A DNA stretch of 64,000 bases from contig CM055266.1 of NCBI GenBank assembly GCA_029237695.1, positions 109,943,370-110,007,369 of the forward strand, written 5' to 3'. The notes below the pieces were generated by a model that was given only the letters and a program-made list of their open reading frames with translations, had not been told where the DNA came from and made no database searches. Shown in pieces: positions 47,076 to 59,860 of the stretch. The stretch comes from Conchocele bisecta (lineage: Eukaryota > Mollusca > Bivalvia > Lucinida > Thyasiridae). Positions within the stretch are counted from its first letter, which is position 1; every line of letters starts with the position of its first letter. The position numbers and the translations under genes were made by a program.

Positions 47076-47382
47076 GTAGCCTATTTCATCAACATTGCAA
47101 AGTATACTTTACTAGCAAAGTATACTTTGAGGGAGTAATCATTTATTTTTCCTGAAATGCATTATTTCATATAGAACTAACAAATGCATATATTTCATGA
47201 TTAAAAGTATGCAGATTTATTATACTGAATTTATTACATTATCACAGCCATTAAATGGCTGTGATAATGTAATAAATTCAGTATAATAAAAATTAATAAA
47301 TTAAAAAAAAAAATGAAAATTTCTCCCTCAAAGTATACTTTGCTACTAAAGTATACTTTGCAATGTTGATGAAATAGGCTAC
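47076..47382. repeat. Palindromic MITE family C
   Basis: Intact copy with nearly perfect arms; centre ACAGCCATTAAATGGCTGTG. Intergenic. Confidence 0.85.
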
Positions 47383-47895
47383 TGGTCAACACATCACAGG
47401 GACATGCATAGGGGTCCAGGTAATTGTTGACAAACAATGTAAATCCGAGAGTATCCTGTTATAGTATTAATACACACACATCACGCGTCATGGCCTATTT
47501 GCGCATTTCCATACAGGTATTAATCTTAAGTGTGTCTTTGCATATTTCTGCTCGGTCACCCGAAACATGACGCATAACAAGCTAACAAAAACCGCGTATG
47601 CTATACTGTGTAACAAACAATATGGCCACCAGCCTGAATTTAAAACGCGTGTACGTTTATTGGCTTGACGGTGCGTGCTCGGTTAATCATTTGTTAAAAT
47701 ATTGGTGATCAACATACGAGTGAGAGATACATGTATGACTTGAGGCAGGTGTGCGATCTGCCGCATCGATCAGTCACCTGCCTGTGGAGGACTGACTGAC
47801 GTATTTCTTTTAAAATGGATTAAGAGAAGTAACTCTAACTTATTGTTCCGTTACTACATACAGAGTTACTCCCAGCCATCGTCTGATGTTAAACT

Positions 47896-48474
47896 GGGGG
47901 CCGTGTCACTAAACTTCTTACGACTAAAATGTTCGTAAGTGCAAACTTAATATAGTCTGTAAATTTCACATTAACAGTGTTTTCTTGTAAACAATTATTG
48001 GATTTACATTTATTCTATGCTCAATAAATGTAAATCCGTCAATTGAAATTTCCAGACGATTACAAATTTACACTTACAATATGAATGAATGGCCTTTTTT
48101 TGTGGAATTTATCGGGGTATAAACTTGGAAAAGTCGCGGGAATACTGGACGAAGGTCGAAAGGCCTCGTCCAGTATTCCCGCGACTTTTCCAAGTTTATA
48201 TCCCCGATAAATTCCACAAAAAGGCCATTCATTCCTTTTAATTCCAGCATTTGAAATAAATTCATTAAGAAAATGTGTTTATTTTCCGTTTTCTTAAGAA
48301 TTATTTTAACTGCGCCTCACCGTTACGGAAGTAGTTCGGCGTGGGAGTTTACTGGGATATACATTTTGGACAGAGACTTGCTACGGGCCAATCAAATGTT
48401 AGGGAATTGTGTAAATATTTTTGTGCTGGAATTATGAACATTTTAGTCGTACGAAGTTTAGTGAAACGGGCCCT
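47896..48474. repeat. Family A palindrome split by family B
   Basis: Left portion 47896-48078 and right portion 48436-48474; part of the central stem is also missing. Confidence 0.8.
48081..48433. repeat. Foldback MITE family B nested in a family A palindrome
   Basis: Hairpin end ATGAATGAATGGCC (leading bases lost) to GTGCTGGAATT, followed by AT. Family A sequence lies on both sides (47896-48078 and 48436-48474), so B is the younger insertion. Confidence 0.8.
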
Positions 48475-48599
48475 AGGTAAACACATAGCGCTCGTTTGGT
48501 GTTCCAATTCCACCCATATTCACGAATGTTAAAGGTACATGCCCACTCAGTATGCACACAATGTTATATCAGAGACATCATCTGGGACATTTTCTGGAA

Positions 48600-50166
48600 A
48601 AATAAACAGTCATTCACCATTACCCTGCGTATTGTTGGCATTGTTATACATTTTATATGAGAAATAAATTTCCACACTGATATCAGTGGCGATAACCGTG
48701 TTTCCTTAAAATGTTAACGGACATTACTATGTATTCTCTGTATTTATGTTTTGATGTGCAATGATCATACTTTATAATCTGTCGGAAAAAATAAATTCAG
48801 GTGACGTATTTAATTAGTATAAATAATTAAAAAATATCATGCCTCATTTGCATATGAAAATAACATGATACCACCGCGCGTCACTATCAGTAAAACACAT
48901 ATTACTGAATGATATATCTGTATAGCGGTCACTCGTATTTTTTAGAACTGGTGGAATAGTGACACAAGTATACACTTATTTAATTCCAATAAAGAAGTTT
49001 GAGCCTACTGATTGGGCATACAGTGGGGTCAGCGTGTAAGTGCACACACGAACGAACACGACAGGTTGGTTCCAACCTGTCGTGTTCGTTCGTGTGTGCA
49101 CTTACACGCTGACCCCACTGTATTACCTTTAAGCATTAATATTTTATTGGGGGGAAAAAAGTAAACATATGATGCTATACATAAGTGACGTCACTAACGG
49201 TGTCGGTCTCACCCATAACATCTGGCTATCTAAGCTTAAAACAACCTATGTTTGTTAAATCACTGGTGCTGCACTCGCACCGGTGTAAAATGTTTCACGT
49301 CGACAAATGCCCGGTTTCATTACGAGTTGCCTCTCAGCTCTATTTAGAGGACATGAATCTGGCGCCTATTTCGACGTGAAACATTTCACGCTGGCGCGGA
49401 GTACAGCACCAGTGGACATGGTACATTGAGTGTTGTCGTTTGTTTGATTGTTCGCTCGGCTAACTGATACGGCACGGCAGCTTAAAAGGGACATCCACAT
49501 CGTGTTCTATCTTATTCCCACGACATAACATCTTGTTACCACGAGTTTACCATCTCGTTCCCATGGAATAACATCTCGTTCGAACGACCTAATCAGCCAA
49601 TAGAATAACAGATATTATTCCACCATCTTGAATGACATTGATGCTACATTTTCATTGGCTGATAATGTTGTGGGAACGAACTAGCTAACTAGTGGTACCA
49701 CTATCCTACTTCATGGGAACGAGATCCTATATCGCGGGAACGAGGTGCTATGTCGTGGGAAAGAGATATAACACAACTGCGGTTCTCCATTTTAAAGGTG
49801 CATGCCCACTCAGTAGGCACAAACTGTTCTTTATAGGAATTAAATAAGTGTACAATTGTGTCACTTTTCCACCAGTTCTAATAATTACGAGTGCCCGCTA
49901 TACATATATAATCATTCAGTAATATTTATTTTAATATTTATTTTACTGATAGTGAATCGCGGTGGTATCAGGCTATTTTCATATGCAAATGAGGCATGAT
50001 ATTTTTTAATTATTTACACTAATTAAATGTGTCACCTGAAAGAATAATATTTCCGACAGATTATCAAGTATGATCATTGCACATCAAAAAGAAATACAGA
50101 GAATAAATTGTAATGTCCGTTAACATTTTAAGGAAACACTGTTATCGCCCCTGATGTCAGTGTGGA
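48600..50166. repeat. Large inverted repeat T with ~370-bp arms
   Basis: Left arm about 48600-49003 and right arm about 49829-50166 are inverted copies, e.g. ATATCATGCCTCATTTGCAT and its complement. The 0.8-kb middle holds family D (49021-49120), a U repeat (49262-49430) and an S repeat (49500-49790). A direct copy of AGGT-CATGCCCACTCAGTA lies at the start of each arm region. Confidence 0.68.
49021..49120. repeat. Family D palindrome
   Basis: Identical in layout to 46236-46335, flanked by TA; sits between the arms of the large inverted repeat 48600-50166. Confidence 0.9.
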
Positions 50167-50452
50167 ACTATATGTCTGATATATGATTTGCTATGAACAT
50201 GTCGTCATCTTTTGACGTCAATTACAGAATAATGTATATCACAGTTTCTGAAAATATATTTCATAACAAATCGCACATGTTCTTAGGTACAAGATTACAC
50301 GGCGTGTCTTACGTGGCGATCTGTTTCCTGCTCTCCAGTACGTATAAATCCTGTTCGCTTTCCAGCAATATGGATGGTGGTCACTCACCGGTATGGATAC
50401 GCGTTGATTACTGCCGTGTGTATATACTAATAATGAGTTGCTCTTCAGAATA

Positions 50453-50658
50453 TGTGGCTGTGGCTGGAGAAATGGGGTTTATGGTTTTGCGACAATTATA
50501 TCCAGGATATGCACTGTTCGTCATTCCGTCATTGAAATCCCCGTCGTGCGTCTATTAAGCAATTTAGATTGTTATCAGGCTACATGAGTGTGTTACTTGA
50601 TCAAGATCCACTGTGGTCATAAATCCCAAAAGCCACATTTCTCCAGTCACCGCCAGAT
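50453..50658. repeat. Foldback repeat family F
   Basis: Left end TGTGGCTGTGGCTGGAGAAA, right end TTTCTCCAGTCACCGCCA. Confidence 0.7.
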
Positions 50659-50744
50659 ATATGTGTCATTATTTCTGGTGAGAGTGACACACATATATAA
50701 TACATTATACTGGTGATCGAGAAAGTGATCGCGATCCTACGGAG

Positions 50745-51040
50745 CCCGGCAGAGGACATTGATTTATTTGTATTAATTCGTTTCCACGAAATAACAATTC
50801 GTTCCCTCACACTTCTTTCCCATGATATAACAATTCATTCCCACGAAATGACAATTCGTTCCCTCAATTTAGCAATTCGTTCCAACGATATAACAATTAT
50901 TTCCCAAGTGGGAACGAATTGTTATTTCGTGGGAACGAATTGTTAAATTAAAGGAACGAATTGTGAATTCATGCGAACGAATTGTTAAATTGAGGGAACT
51001 AATTGTTAATTCGTTGAAACGAATTAATAAACAAAATAAT
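50745..51040. repeat. Array J, copy at 50.7 kb
   Basis: Opposed blocks of AACAATTCGTTCCC and GGGAACGAATTGTT; left flank ACGGAGCCCGGCAGAGGACA. Confidence 0.78.
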
Positions 51041-51228
51041 TCTACGTTCTCTGAGGGGCTCAGTATGATCCCGTCTGGATGCTGGTCACTCTTCCAAATG
51101 GATCAATGTCTGCAACATATCCTTGTTGTCTGTTTGTATGCTGGTTGATCTGTAGTAGTGCAAACACGTATGACTGCAGCATGGATTAGTCACATTACAG
51201 TATGGGTACCTATTGGCCGTTTACCTGG

Positions 51229-51336
51229 GCCCTGTTGCTCAAAACCTCTGTTAGCTTAACAGACTGTTAAATCCTTAGCAATGCTAAGGATTTAACAGTC
51301 TGTTAAGCTAACAGAAGCTTTGAGCAACCGGGCCCA
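51229..51336. repeat. 108-bp palindrome V
   Basis: GGGCCCTGTTGCTCAAA ... GAGCAACCGGGCCC; centre CTTAGCAATGCTAAG. A decayed half lies at 12186-12262. Confidence 0.8.
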
Positions 51337-52029
51337 GACTATTGACAGTAGGTGTTCGCTCACAAGTCCGTGTATACAAATCGGCCAGTAATGACTCACT
51401 CATTGGTCGCTCTTCAGCATGACTGACGGTTGCTGTCCAGTATAGATGCGAGTCTCAAATATGTTGGATACATATGTGGCGTTCAATCATCCTCGGTATA
51501 ACCCGAATTTTCTGTCTGTAACGCTGCGTTATAGACAGAACATGTTGGTTATACATGTAAGTACATATCCTCAGTATATATCGGTATCGTCTCTCTCTAG
51601 CATGAATGTTGATTGCTGTACAGCTCGAATACGTATGAGTTACTCATGAGGCCGAGTATAAATACACAAAGGGCGCACACAAAGTTCTGATACGGTGGCT
51701 GTATATTTTCCATGTATTGAGCAATTATCTTGCACTGTTGCCTCAATTTGATACACGTTTTTCGAAGATGTTCCATTACGTTTTTCACAAAATAGGCAAT
51801 ACATGTGCGAAATAACGTTAATATAACAACCGCTGTTTTTCTTTCGATGTGGTGACTGGTACATGTTGGTCACTATGTGTGGACATCCATGTTTCGTTTA
51901 CCAATAGATAATAATTGTATTACATTGTATATGATATTGTCTGTTGATATCGAGTTTATCAGGCAAGGCGAAGAAACGCGTAGGAATGCCAAGGCTCGCA
52001 TAGGAATTTCTGCCGTTCCGAGCCGAACC

Positions 52030-52760
52030 TGGGGGCCGTTTCTACGGAGCCCCGCAGGGGACGTAGAATTATTGTTGTTATTAATGCGTCCCCGAGAACG
52101 AATTGCTATTTCGTGGGAACGAATTGTTAAATTGAGGGAACAAATTGTTTATTCGTGGGAACGAATTGTGAAATTGAGGAAACGAATTGTTATTTCGTGG
52201 GAACGTTTGTTTGTTTGTTTATTAGTATTTAACGGCCTGTCAACAGCTAAGGTCATGTAAGGCCAGGCAAACGGGTTCGATCCAATTTTAACCTACTGCA
52301 TTGGGGGGAAAATCCCAAAATCAGAACGGAATATTTACACATATATTTACAAATATATTCAGCCCTGAAATTAGAATAACCTGACCTGGTGCCAGGTCCA
52401 TACCACACCAAAGTCACTTGGCCCCTTCCCCTAAATTAGGATTACGAATATCGTAATACTCACATAAGGGGTATAACCAAATTCAACCGTCACATACAAA
52501 ATGCCAAAGACGTATGTGAGGGCCAAACCAGGTTCCCCGTCGGGATTCGGGTAAGGATGAACCCCGATCGTTAAATTACCCATCGCGTGCTCCCACCTGC
52601 CACCCACATCGTGGGAACGAATTAATAACAAAAAAATGAAAAATCCATGTCCCATGCAGGGCTCCGTGCATCTCACTATAAACTTTGTGCGCCTAAAATG
52701 TTACTAGGTGGAACGAATTAATAAAACAAATCTATGTCCCCTGCGGGGCTCCGTACGTCT
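52030..52760. repeat. Array J, split by SINE-like K
   Basis: Left flank CGGAGCCCCGCAGGGGACGT, array to 52205, K at 52206-52608, then array remainder and CCCCTGCGGGGCTCCGTACG. Confidence 0.75.
52206..52608 (-). mobile_element. SINE-like retroposon K, copy 2, inside array J
   Basis: Same ends and about 400 bp as the copy at 6215, inserted in the ACGAATTGTT array. An 11-bp direct repeat TCGTGGGAACG flanks it (52195-52205, 52609-52619). Because the host array repeats this motif, the duplication is suggestive rather than certain. Confidence 0.65.
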
Positions 52761-52775
52761 CACTATAAAATGTTA

Positions 52776-52950
52776 CTAAGTGCAAAATGTCATATTAACA
52801 ATTTTTTCTTGTAAACAATTATTGGATTTACATTTATTGAGCATGGGCTGCATACAGCCTATGCTCAATAAATGTAAATCAATGAACTGAAAGTTCAAGA
52901 CGATGCACTTTCGAACATTTTAGTCAATGAAGGTTAGTGAAACGGGCCCC
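52776..52950. repeat. Family A palindrome, decayed and abutting array J
   Basis: Retains the central stem GAGCATGGGCTGCATACAGC and right end GTGAAACGGGCCC; the left end is merged with repeats of the 52030 region. Confidence 0.7.
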
Positions 52951-53009
52951 CGATTAAATTGATACCAAGCGAGTCCAGCATGCCGTTATAATTGTCATGT
53001 AACACTGTA

Positions 53010-53109
53010 CAGTGGGGTCAGCGTGTAAGTACACACACGAACGAACACGACTGGTTGGTTCCAACCTGTCGTGATCGTTCGTGTGTGCACTTACACGCTG
53101 ACCCCATTG
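53010..53109. repeat. Family D palindrome
   Basis: Same 100-bp palindrome with a few substitutions, TA flanks. Confidence 0.88.
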
Positions 53110-53933
53110 TATGCTACAGAATGAGCACATATGAGACACGCCATACGATTTTGTATAATATTCCGTCAGAAATATTCCGTCAATATTTTGTCAGAAGTTG
53201 ACAAACTTTTCAGAGTACATACGGACTTATATTTTTATATCAACTTCTGAATATTACAAATTTAATGAAATTACGCAGATGCCCGAAGGTATAAAATCAC
53301 ATTGCGTGTCTCATTATTATGACGTTCTTGTCATTGAAAAGAGCGCAGAAATGTTTTCATTGCATATCTTGTCAATGCAGAATACGTTAATGTGTTGCCA
53401 GTCAGTACGCGGCGTTGGATCACGTGGTCTATTGTTTCGTATGCGTAATGGCGGCGCCAATGATGAGTTTATTCCCTTTATAGATGACCATCTTCCAGTA
53501 TTTAACACTACGAGTCCGACACTATAACATTTAGCAGAATGACTTCTGTAGTTACATTGTGTATAGAGAAATGTCATGGTTTCCAAACTCAATATTTTGT
53601 TTATGTTTATCCGAAATTACTCTAAAGTTGGTTCCCCTATACTGCTTTTGTTGATGCTTTATAAAGTAATATTATCAAAGTAAAATGATATTTATTCACA
53701 GAAAATTTTACTTTATTAATATTATGACATAATAATCCTATGTTTTTTTTACAATCATTTACTGGTGAAGAAAAACAATATATGCACACATGTAAGCTTC
53801 TATAACGGTTTTACCTGATAAAAATTCATGAACAGTGTTTGTGGTTTGGATCGTAATTTACTGATGTTTAAAAAATATGTCCGCTTTGTATATTTGAACT
53901 GTATTTCATCGTGTTATACGTATGTTCTTTACT

Positions 53934-54026
53934 AGTCACGAACAGTAACTCTTGTAATCTACTCCCATACCGTCCGTAGCTACGGACGGCACGGCAGTAG
54001 ATTGCAAGAGTTACTGTTCGCAACTA
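53934..54026. repeat. Palindrome W
   Basis: ACTAGTCACGAACAGTAACT with inverse AGTTACTGTTCGCAACTAGT; centre CGTCCGTAGCTACGGACG. Confidence 0.75.
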
Positions 54027-54763
54027 GTTCTTTACGAAAGGTATCCCGATCTGTATACGCCTTGTATGTATTAAAACTTACTTCAGCACACACTGCAAGC
54101 AGGCAAATGGTGGATGCAAAAATGTATAGACCAATCTTATAAATAGGTAAATGATAGAAATGACTGTGCGATTAAATTGTCTGTCTTGACGCACAGAACG
54201 GGTATACATGTAGGTTTGATCAAATGTTCGATTGGAAACAATGTTTTCTCTATGCAAAATGTTTCTTTACGGGCCGGGACGACGTAAACGTGTATTTTTA
54301 ACCCGATGTTTACTCCTTTATATAGCAGTATCGGCCTCGGAAATGTGTCCGTTCTTTCCCGACCTAGCAATGATGATCATTTCTTTAAAACAAAACAGTC
54401 GATAGCTAGGAAACGCGTTGACATTGCGCATCGGGGAATATATCGTTGCTGAATACTAACATTGTCCCAACTTCTGCAATAGGCGACAATGATATAACTC
54501 GGTTGACGTTTCGTGAGAGTCCGTTGTCTCGAGGCCGTCCGGGTTCGGCCTATTAAAAAGTAAGCAACCTTGTATAATGGAGTATATGGAGGTTTGACAA
54601 AAAATAGGTTTTTTTTTTCTTCATTTATTTTAGGCATATTTAATGTATTTATAGACCTCGGTCCGTTACTTCAACCTGTGGGAGTTTGCAGCTTTGTTCC
54701 TTCGTTTAAACGAAGTTGTTCTAACGGCATGTACTCAAGATTTTCGAGGTTCGGTCACCTGTA

Positions 54764-54985
54764 TGTGTTGCTGTGACTGCATAAATAGGCGTTATGGGTT
54801 TTGCGACCAGTCTACATCCAAATCACCTGTTCATCCGCACAGTCTGATCAGGATCTGCACTGTTCGCCATTCCATCCGTGAAACACCCGCCATGCTTGTA
54901 ACAAGTACTTTATATCGTTTTAAGGCATTATGATGAGCTACACTGGTCACAAATCCCATAAGCCCCATTTCTTCAGTCACAAATA
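54764..54985. repeat. Foldback repeat family F
   Basis: Retains TTTTGCGACCAGTCTACATC and inverse arm ending TTCTTCAGTCACAAA. Confidence 0.68.
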
Positions 54986-55563
54986 CATTCACAACAGCCT
55001 GCGTAAAATATTGCCATTATCTCATCGTTACTAAATATCTATTGGCAATCTCAACTCGCAATAAAGCAGTTTCATTGACTGCGCCTATGCTGTAGCACAG
55101 CTCAGGCTCAGCCAATCGAGCTGCTTGATTTCAAACACAATATTTGTGAAATAAAAATAAATTCCAATAATGGCAAGATTATCGCAGGCGGTGGTGTATA
55201 ACACGGGTATATAGCATAAAAGGAACCGGTCGATTGCAAACGCCGGCAGCTGCACGCCGCGGACGTAAAACAGGCACACGTTGAAGAAACCACGTACGAC
55301 GACTTCAGCATCTTCAGTCATCATTCGCTTGATTGGGACAGACAACAGATCAAAATACTGTCTCGGACCTTGCACAAAACCATGGGCGGAATGGCAGTGG
55401 CGTAGCCAGATTATTGTCAAAGGCATGCGAATTGTCGATCGTGTTTGGAAAGGAACACAAGATCATCGTTACCCATAGGCGCAAGCAGTAACCCTTGCAC
55501 CTACTTCCTACCTACGCCACTGAATATGAACATGTCCACTGTCCACCATATTGACCTGATTTC

Positions 55564-55947
55564 TCACGTGTTTTTATTCTTCGTTAGTTTCATGCGTCGT
55601 TTCCCGGTGCGCTTCCTCCGGTTTCGTCTTTCGATTCTTTTCTGTCGATGTAACTGCTTGTCTTTGGCACCGTTCGCGTTCACCTGTCGTCTCTTCCGTT
55701 GGACTTCAGCCATGGCGTCCTTTACTCTCGTCAAATCTCGTCGCACTCTTTTCATCCTCTGTAGCTGCTCGGCCGGGTCTATTCGTTTCACACGCGAGAG
55801 GCTCTCCGTCAACTGGTCTGGTTGAACCCGCTTGACGCGTGAGAGGCTGTTGGCTAACGCGTCGGGCTGTATCCGCTTAACTCGCCGAAGGTTTTCCTCT
55901 AGGTCCAGACTATTGGCCAGTTCCGCGCTTCTCTTCTGTTTTTCACC
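55564..55947 (-). CDS. Secreted precursor, exon 2 (repeated RVKR cleavage units)
   Basis: Acceptor TTCTATCTCCAG at 55948, then GEKQKRSAELANSLDLEEN and, after RRVKR, two near-identical 15-residue units: IQPDALANSLSRVKR and VQPDQLTESLSRVKR. A degenerate third, IDPAEQLQRMKR, follows. Further basic sites follow (RKRR, RQKR, RRKR, GKRR), ending TKNKNT and TGA at 55564. Arg-X-Lys-Arg fits furin/prohormone-convertase processing. Only the TGKRR site offers a Gly for amidation. No cysteine is present in this exon, which argues against a disulfide-bonded toxin or growth factor. Codon-level repetition on only one strand and frame supports real coding. Confidence 0.75.
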   Translation of the reverse strand, partial: GEKQKRSAELANSLDLEENLRRVKRIQPDALANSLSRVKRVQPDQLTESLSRVKRIDPAEQLQRMKRVRRDLTRVKDAMAEVQRKRRQVNANGAKDKQLHRQKRIERRNRRKRTGKRRMKLTKNKNT

Positions 55948-56979
55948 CTGGAGATAGAACATGGAGCTGTAACGTATACTTACCAACAACTGAGTCATAT
56001 TAATGTATCAAGTAGGGCTATGTTTGCAGAAAATGGTGCCAAACATTGTTCTTGGCGTGTAGCTATTGTCCCCACCCATCCCCCAGCCTATTTTATCAGG
56101 TAACCTGCCCTGTATTGACCTAATGCGTACTGACTGATAACATGTTGTTATATTAGGCATTAACCTGATACAAATATCCGGGTTACACCTAAGTGAAAAC
56201 TGACGTTTCAATGGTCGGATGACGTCACGTGACGTTACCTAATGACGTCAGTATAATGACGCAAACATAAACAAGTCCGCGTTCTGCCATAGATAACGAC
56301 ATCATATGCTGTCATTTTCCAGCATAAAACAAGCAAGCCTCGGAATTTCTACGCGTTTCCTAGCCTCGCCTGATAAACTTGATATCAAAAGACAGTAGCC
56401 TGGTATTCTTTATTTAGCACCATGCCATGCCCGATTTTAGTGACGCCATGCTGCCCCCCCCCCCCAAATAAAAAGCAAAATAAAAACAAATGAAATACAA
56501 ACATCTAATTACATTATTATAATGTAATCAGACACCATTGCAGACCTTATTAATGATTTATGATTAATGCAATATTTAAACTATTGTTTCACACGCTGAA
56601 TGTGCACCTTTTTCAAAGTTTTACGTGCTAAATGTGCACTTTATTCTGCCATCACCATGCCACATTTTAATCCATGTGATGGGTGGGGGGGGGGGGTGGT
56701 GGGGGAACACTAGTACCACATGGTAATATGCAACCCGAGACGGTGATATATGCCTGCAATCACGAGCAATCGTTCACAATTACACTACAATATCCCCAAC
56801 AATCCACCGTGATACGCTGACACGCTATTAACACGAACGTCAAGTTATTGGAAACCAACAATAGTAATCCCCAATGACCAATGAAACCACATAACCTCTT
56901 TCCGACGTGAATGGCTATCATATCAGCCACGCTATACAAGGTGATACAAGAAACACGATTGTCTGACTGCCTGATAATT

Positions 56980-57210
56980 GAGACAAGCCATGTGATTTTT
57001 TACGTACCATGATATGTGACATCTTTTGCAAAATATTTACAAAACTTACGATATTTTCCTAAAATGACATCGAAAGTTGTCGAAATGTTCATAGAAAATG
57101 CGGAATTCCGCATTTGCTTTGAACATTTCGTCAACTTTCGACGTACTTTACAGAACATAACACAGTTGTTGTAAATATTTCCGTGAAAAGTCGCACATCA
57201 TACAAAATCA
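56980..57210. repeat. Foldback repeat family N
   Basis: GAGACAAGCCATGTGATTTT ... inverse; centre AATGCGGAATTCCGCATT. Confidence 0.7.
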
Positions 57211-57277
57211 CAAATGTTGACTTGTCTGTTGGGGTATATAGTTACAATAATCATTGTCAAACGCAACCGCTGTTCTG

Positions 57278-57897
57278 TCGCCTATTTCACCAACATTATA
57301 GGAATGAATGGTCTTTTTGTGGAATGTATCGGGGTATAAACTTGGAAAAGTCGCGGGAATACTGGACGATGGCCGGAAGGCCTCGTCCAGTATTCCCGCG
57401 ACTTTTTCCAGTTTATATGTCCGATAAATTCCACAAAACGGCCATTCATTCCTTATAATTCCAGCATTTGAAATAAATTCATCAAGAAAATGTTTTTATT
57501 TTCCGTTTTCTTAAGAATTATTTTAACTGCGCCTGACGGTTACGGAAAGTAGTTCGGCGTGGGAGTTTACTGAGATATACATTTTGGACAGAGACTTGCT
57601 ACGGACCAATCAAATGTTAGGGAATTGTGTAAATATTTTTGTGCTGGAATTATTGCAAAGTATACTTATCTAGAAAAGTATACTTTGAGGGAGAAATGTT
57701 CAATTTAAGGATAAATGTATTGTGGCTGTGATAATGTAATAAATTCAGTATAATAATTCTGCATACTTTGAATCATCAAATATATGCAGTCGTTAGTTCT
57801 ATATGAAATAATGCATTTCAGGAAAAATAAATGTTTACTCTCTCAAAGTATACTTTGCTAGATAAGTATGCTTTCCAATTTTGATGAAATCGGCTAC
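57278..57897. repeat. Family C MITE interrupted by family B (nested)
   Basis: Family C halves 57278-57296 and 57652-57897 surround a family B element at 57297-57651. The junction is CCAACAT before and ATTGCAAAG after, so the intact site was CCAACATTGC. Confidence 0.85.
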
Positions 57898-58022
57898 TGG
57901 TTTGCCATATATATATCTCCCGATACTCATTAAACTGGAAATAACGTGAACTATCTGTAAACTGCACATCTGGGAGGCCGCCATGGTGTCCGGTTGAGAA
58001 ATGTTTCACTGTAACCTTGGTG

Positions 58023-58258
58023 TGTGACTGTGACTGTGACTGGAGAAATGGGGCTTATGGGATTTGTAACCATGTCAGCTCCTGATCAAATAGCATACAC
58101 CTGTAGCCGGATAATAGTGCTTGCTAGACGATTGAAGGGTGTTTCATTTGATAGAATGGTGAACAGTGCAGATCCTGATCAGGCTTACTTGGATCTACAT
58201 TGGTTGTAAATCCTGTAACCAACCTGTAAGCTCCATTTCTCCAGTCACAGCCACATAT
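58023..58258. repeat. Foldback repeat family F
   Basis: Left end GACTGTGACTGGAGAAATGG, right end TTTCTCCAGTCACAGCCACA. Confidence 0.7.
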
Positions 58259-58590
58259 GTGTACAGTGCAATCATGGACAGACAGTATGGATACGAATTA
58301 GTGTGGAATTCATCAAAATCGGGCATGTTTTCGTGGTGTCTGGTTATACACTACCGCCTGCGTTAATATTGCCAGTATTTGTTAATTTCTTTATTTTAAA
58401 ATAATTGAACATTGTGCTTGAAGTCAAGCAGTTTGATTAACTGAGCCTGAGCTGTGGTGAATTAATACAGGCGGTTGTGTAAGCGGTTCCACTATACCGC
58501 TAATGTTGCTGATGAACTAACCCGAATTCTCTGTCTGTAACGCAGGGCGACTGTCGCCCTGCGTTACAGACAGAGAATCCGGCTTACTCA

Positions 58591-59036
58591 AGGTGCATGA
58601 TCACGTCGTTACCACAACAACAGTACTGTCTGAAAGTGTTGAAAGCGCGCACACTGCAAAGTAAATATTATTTTATATTTTCCTTAATATGCAACGGATT
58701 TTGATGAAATATGACGCAGCAAACTCGTCTTCCTGACCTGCATGTGGTGGTCCCGGACATCGGCACATACTTATGTCGTTTTTGCGAAGAATCGATTTCC
58801 ATGTCAGTATTGACAGTAAACACTGAAATCAATTCTTCGCAAAGACGACAGAAGTTTGGGGAAAAGTACACAGACCACCAAATGCAGCTTCACAAAATGC
58901 GTTTGATGCGCCATATTTCATTAAAATCCGTTACAGAATAAGGACAAAATAACAGAATACATACTTTGAATCGGAGGCGCTTCTGGATGTTTCAGTAATT
59001 TTTGTTGTTGTTGTAACCACGTGATCATGCACTTTG
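58591..59036. repeat. Foldback repeat family R
   Basis: TGCATGATCACGTCGTTACC with inverse TAACCACGTGATCATGCA; preceded by a small hairpin at 58516-58588 (GTAACGCAGGGCGACTGTCG). Confidence 0.75.
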
Positions 59037-59173
59037 TTACTGATGTACGTGAGACAATCCCCGGCGGTGTCCGCGGTCGACGTAATTATTACAGCTCGTA
59101 TAAAATGTCGGCAAAGTAACAACCGCATAAATAGCTATCATTATCCAAACTCGAAATGCCAACAGTCACAGCC

Positions 59174-59834
59174 GTAGCCCATTTCACCAACATTGCAAAG
59201 TATACGTTTGTAGCAAAGTATACTTTGAGGGAGAACTTTTCAATTTTAGGATAAATTTATTAATGTTTATTATTCTGCATTTATTACATTATCACAGCCA
59301 ATTTGGCTGTGATAATGTAATAAATTCAGTATAATAATTCTGCATACGTTTAATCATCAAATATATGCATTTGTTAGTACTATATGAACTAATGCATTTC
59401 AGGAAAAATAAATGATTACTCCCTCAAAGTATACTTTGCTAGAAAAGTATACTTTGCAATAATTCCAGCACACAAATATTTACACAATTCCCTAACATTT
59501 GATTTGCCCGTAGCAAGTCTCTGTTCAAAATTTATATCCCAGTAAACTCCCATGCCGAACTACTTTCCGTAACCGTCAGGTGCAGTTAAAATAATTCTTA
59601 AGAAAACGGAAAATAAACACATTTTCTTCATGAATTTATTTCAAATGCTGGAATTATAAGGATTGAATGGCCTTTTTGTTGAATTTATCGGGGATATAAA
59701 CTTGGAAAAGTCGCGGGAATACTGGACGAGGCCTTCCGGCTTTCGTCCAGTATTCCCGCGACTTTTCCAAGTTTATACCCCGATAAATTCCACAAAAAGG
59801 CGATTCATTCCTATAATGTTGGTGAAATGGGCTA
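59174..59834. repeat. Family C MITE interrupted by family B at the same site (nested)
   Basis: Family C parts 59174-59460 and 59816-59834 surround family B at 59461-59815. Read on the other strand, the junctions and the relative orientation are the same as in the 57278 copy. Confidence 0.85.
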
Positions 59835-59860
59835 CAGTCAACAATGATGGAGCTGGAAAA

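Larger units (their letters stand above)
53530..55080. other. Intergenic stretch, mostly unassigned
   Basis: Apart from palindrome W and one family F copy I see no gene. This is the region downstream of the secreted-precursor stop codon on the minus strand; its 3'UTR would extend from 55563 downward. Confidence 0.45.

Noticed and set aside
55445..55825. Plus-strand 126-codon open frame
   Set aside because: Antisense shadow of the secreted-precursor exon; no domain, and the minus frame has the repeat logic and splice acceptor.
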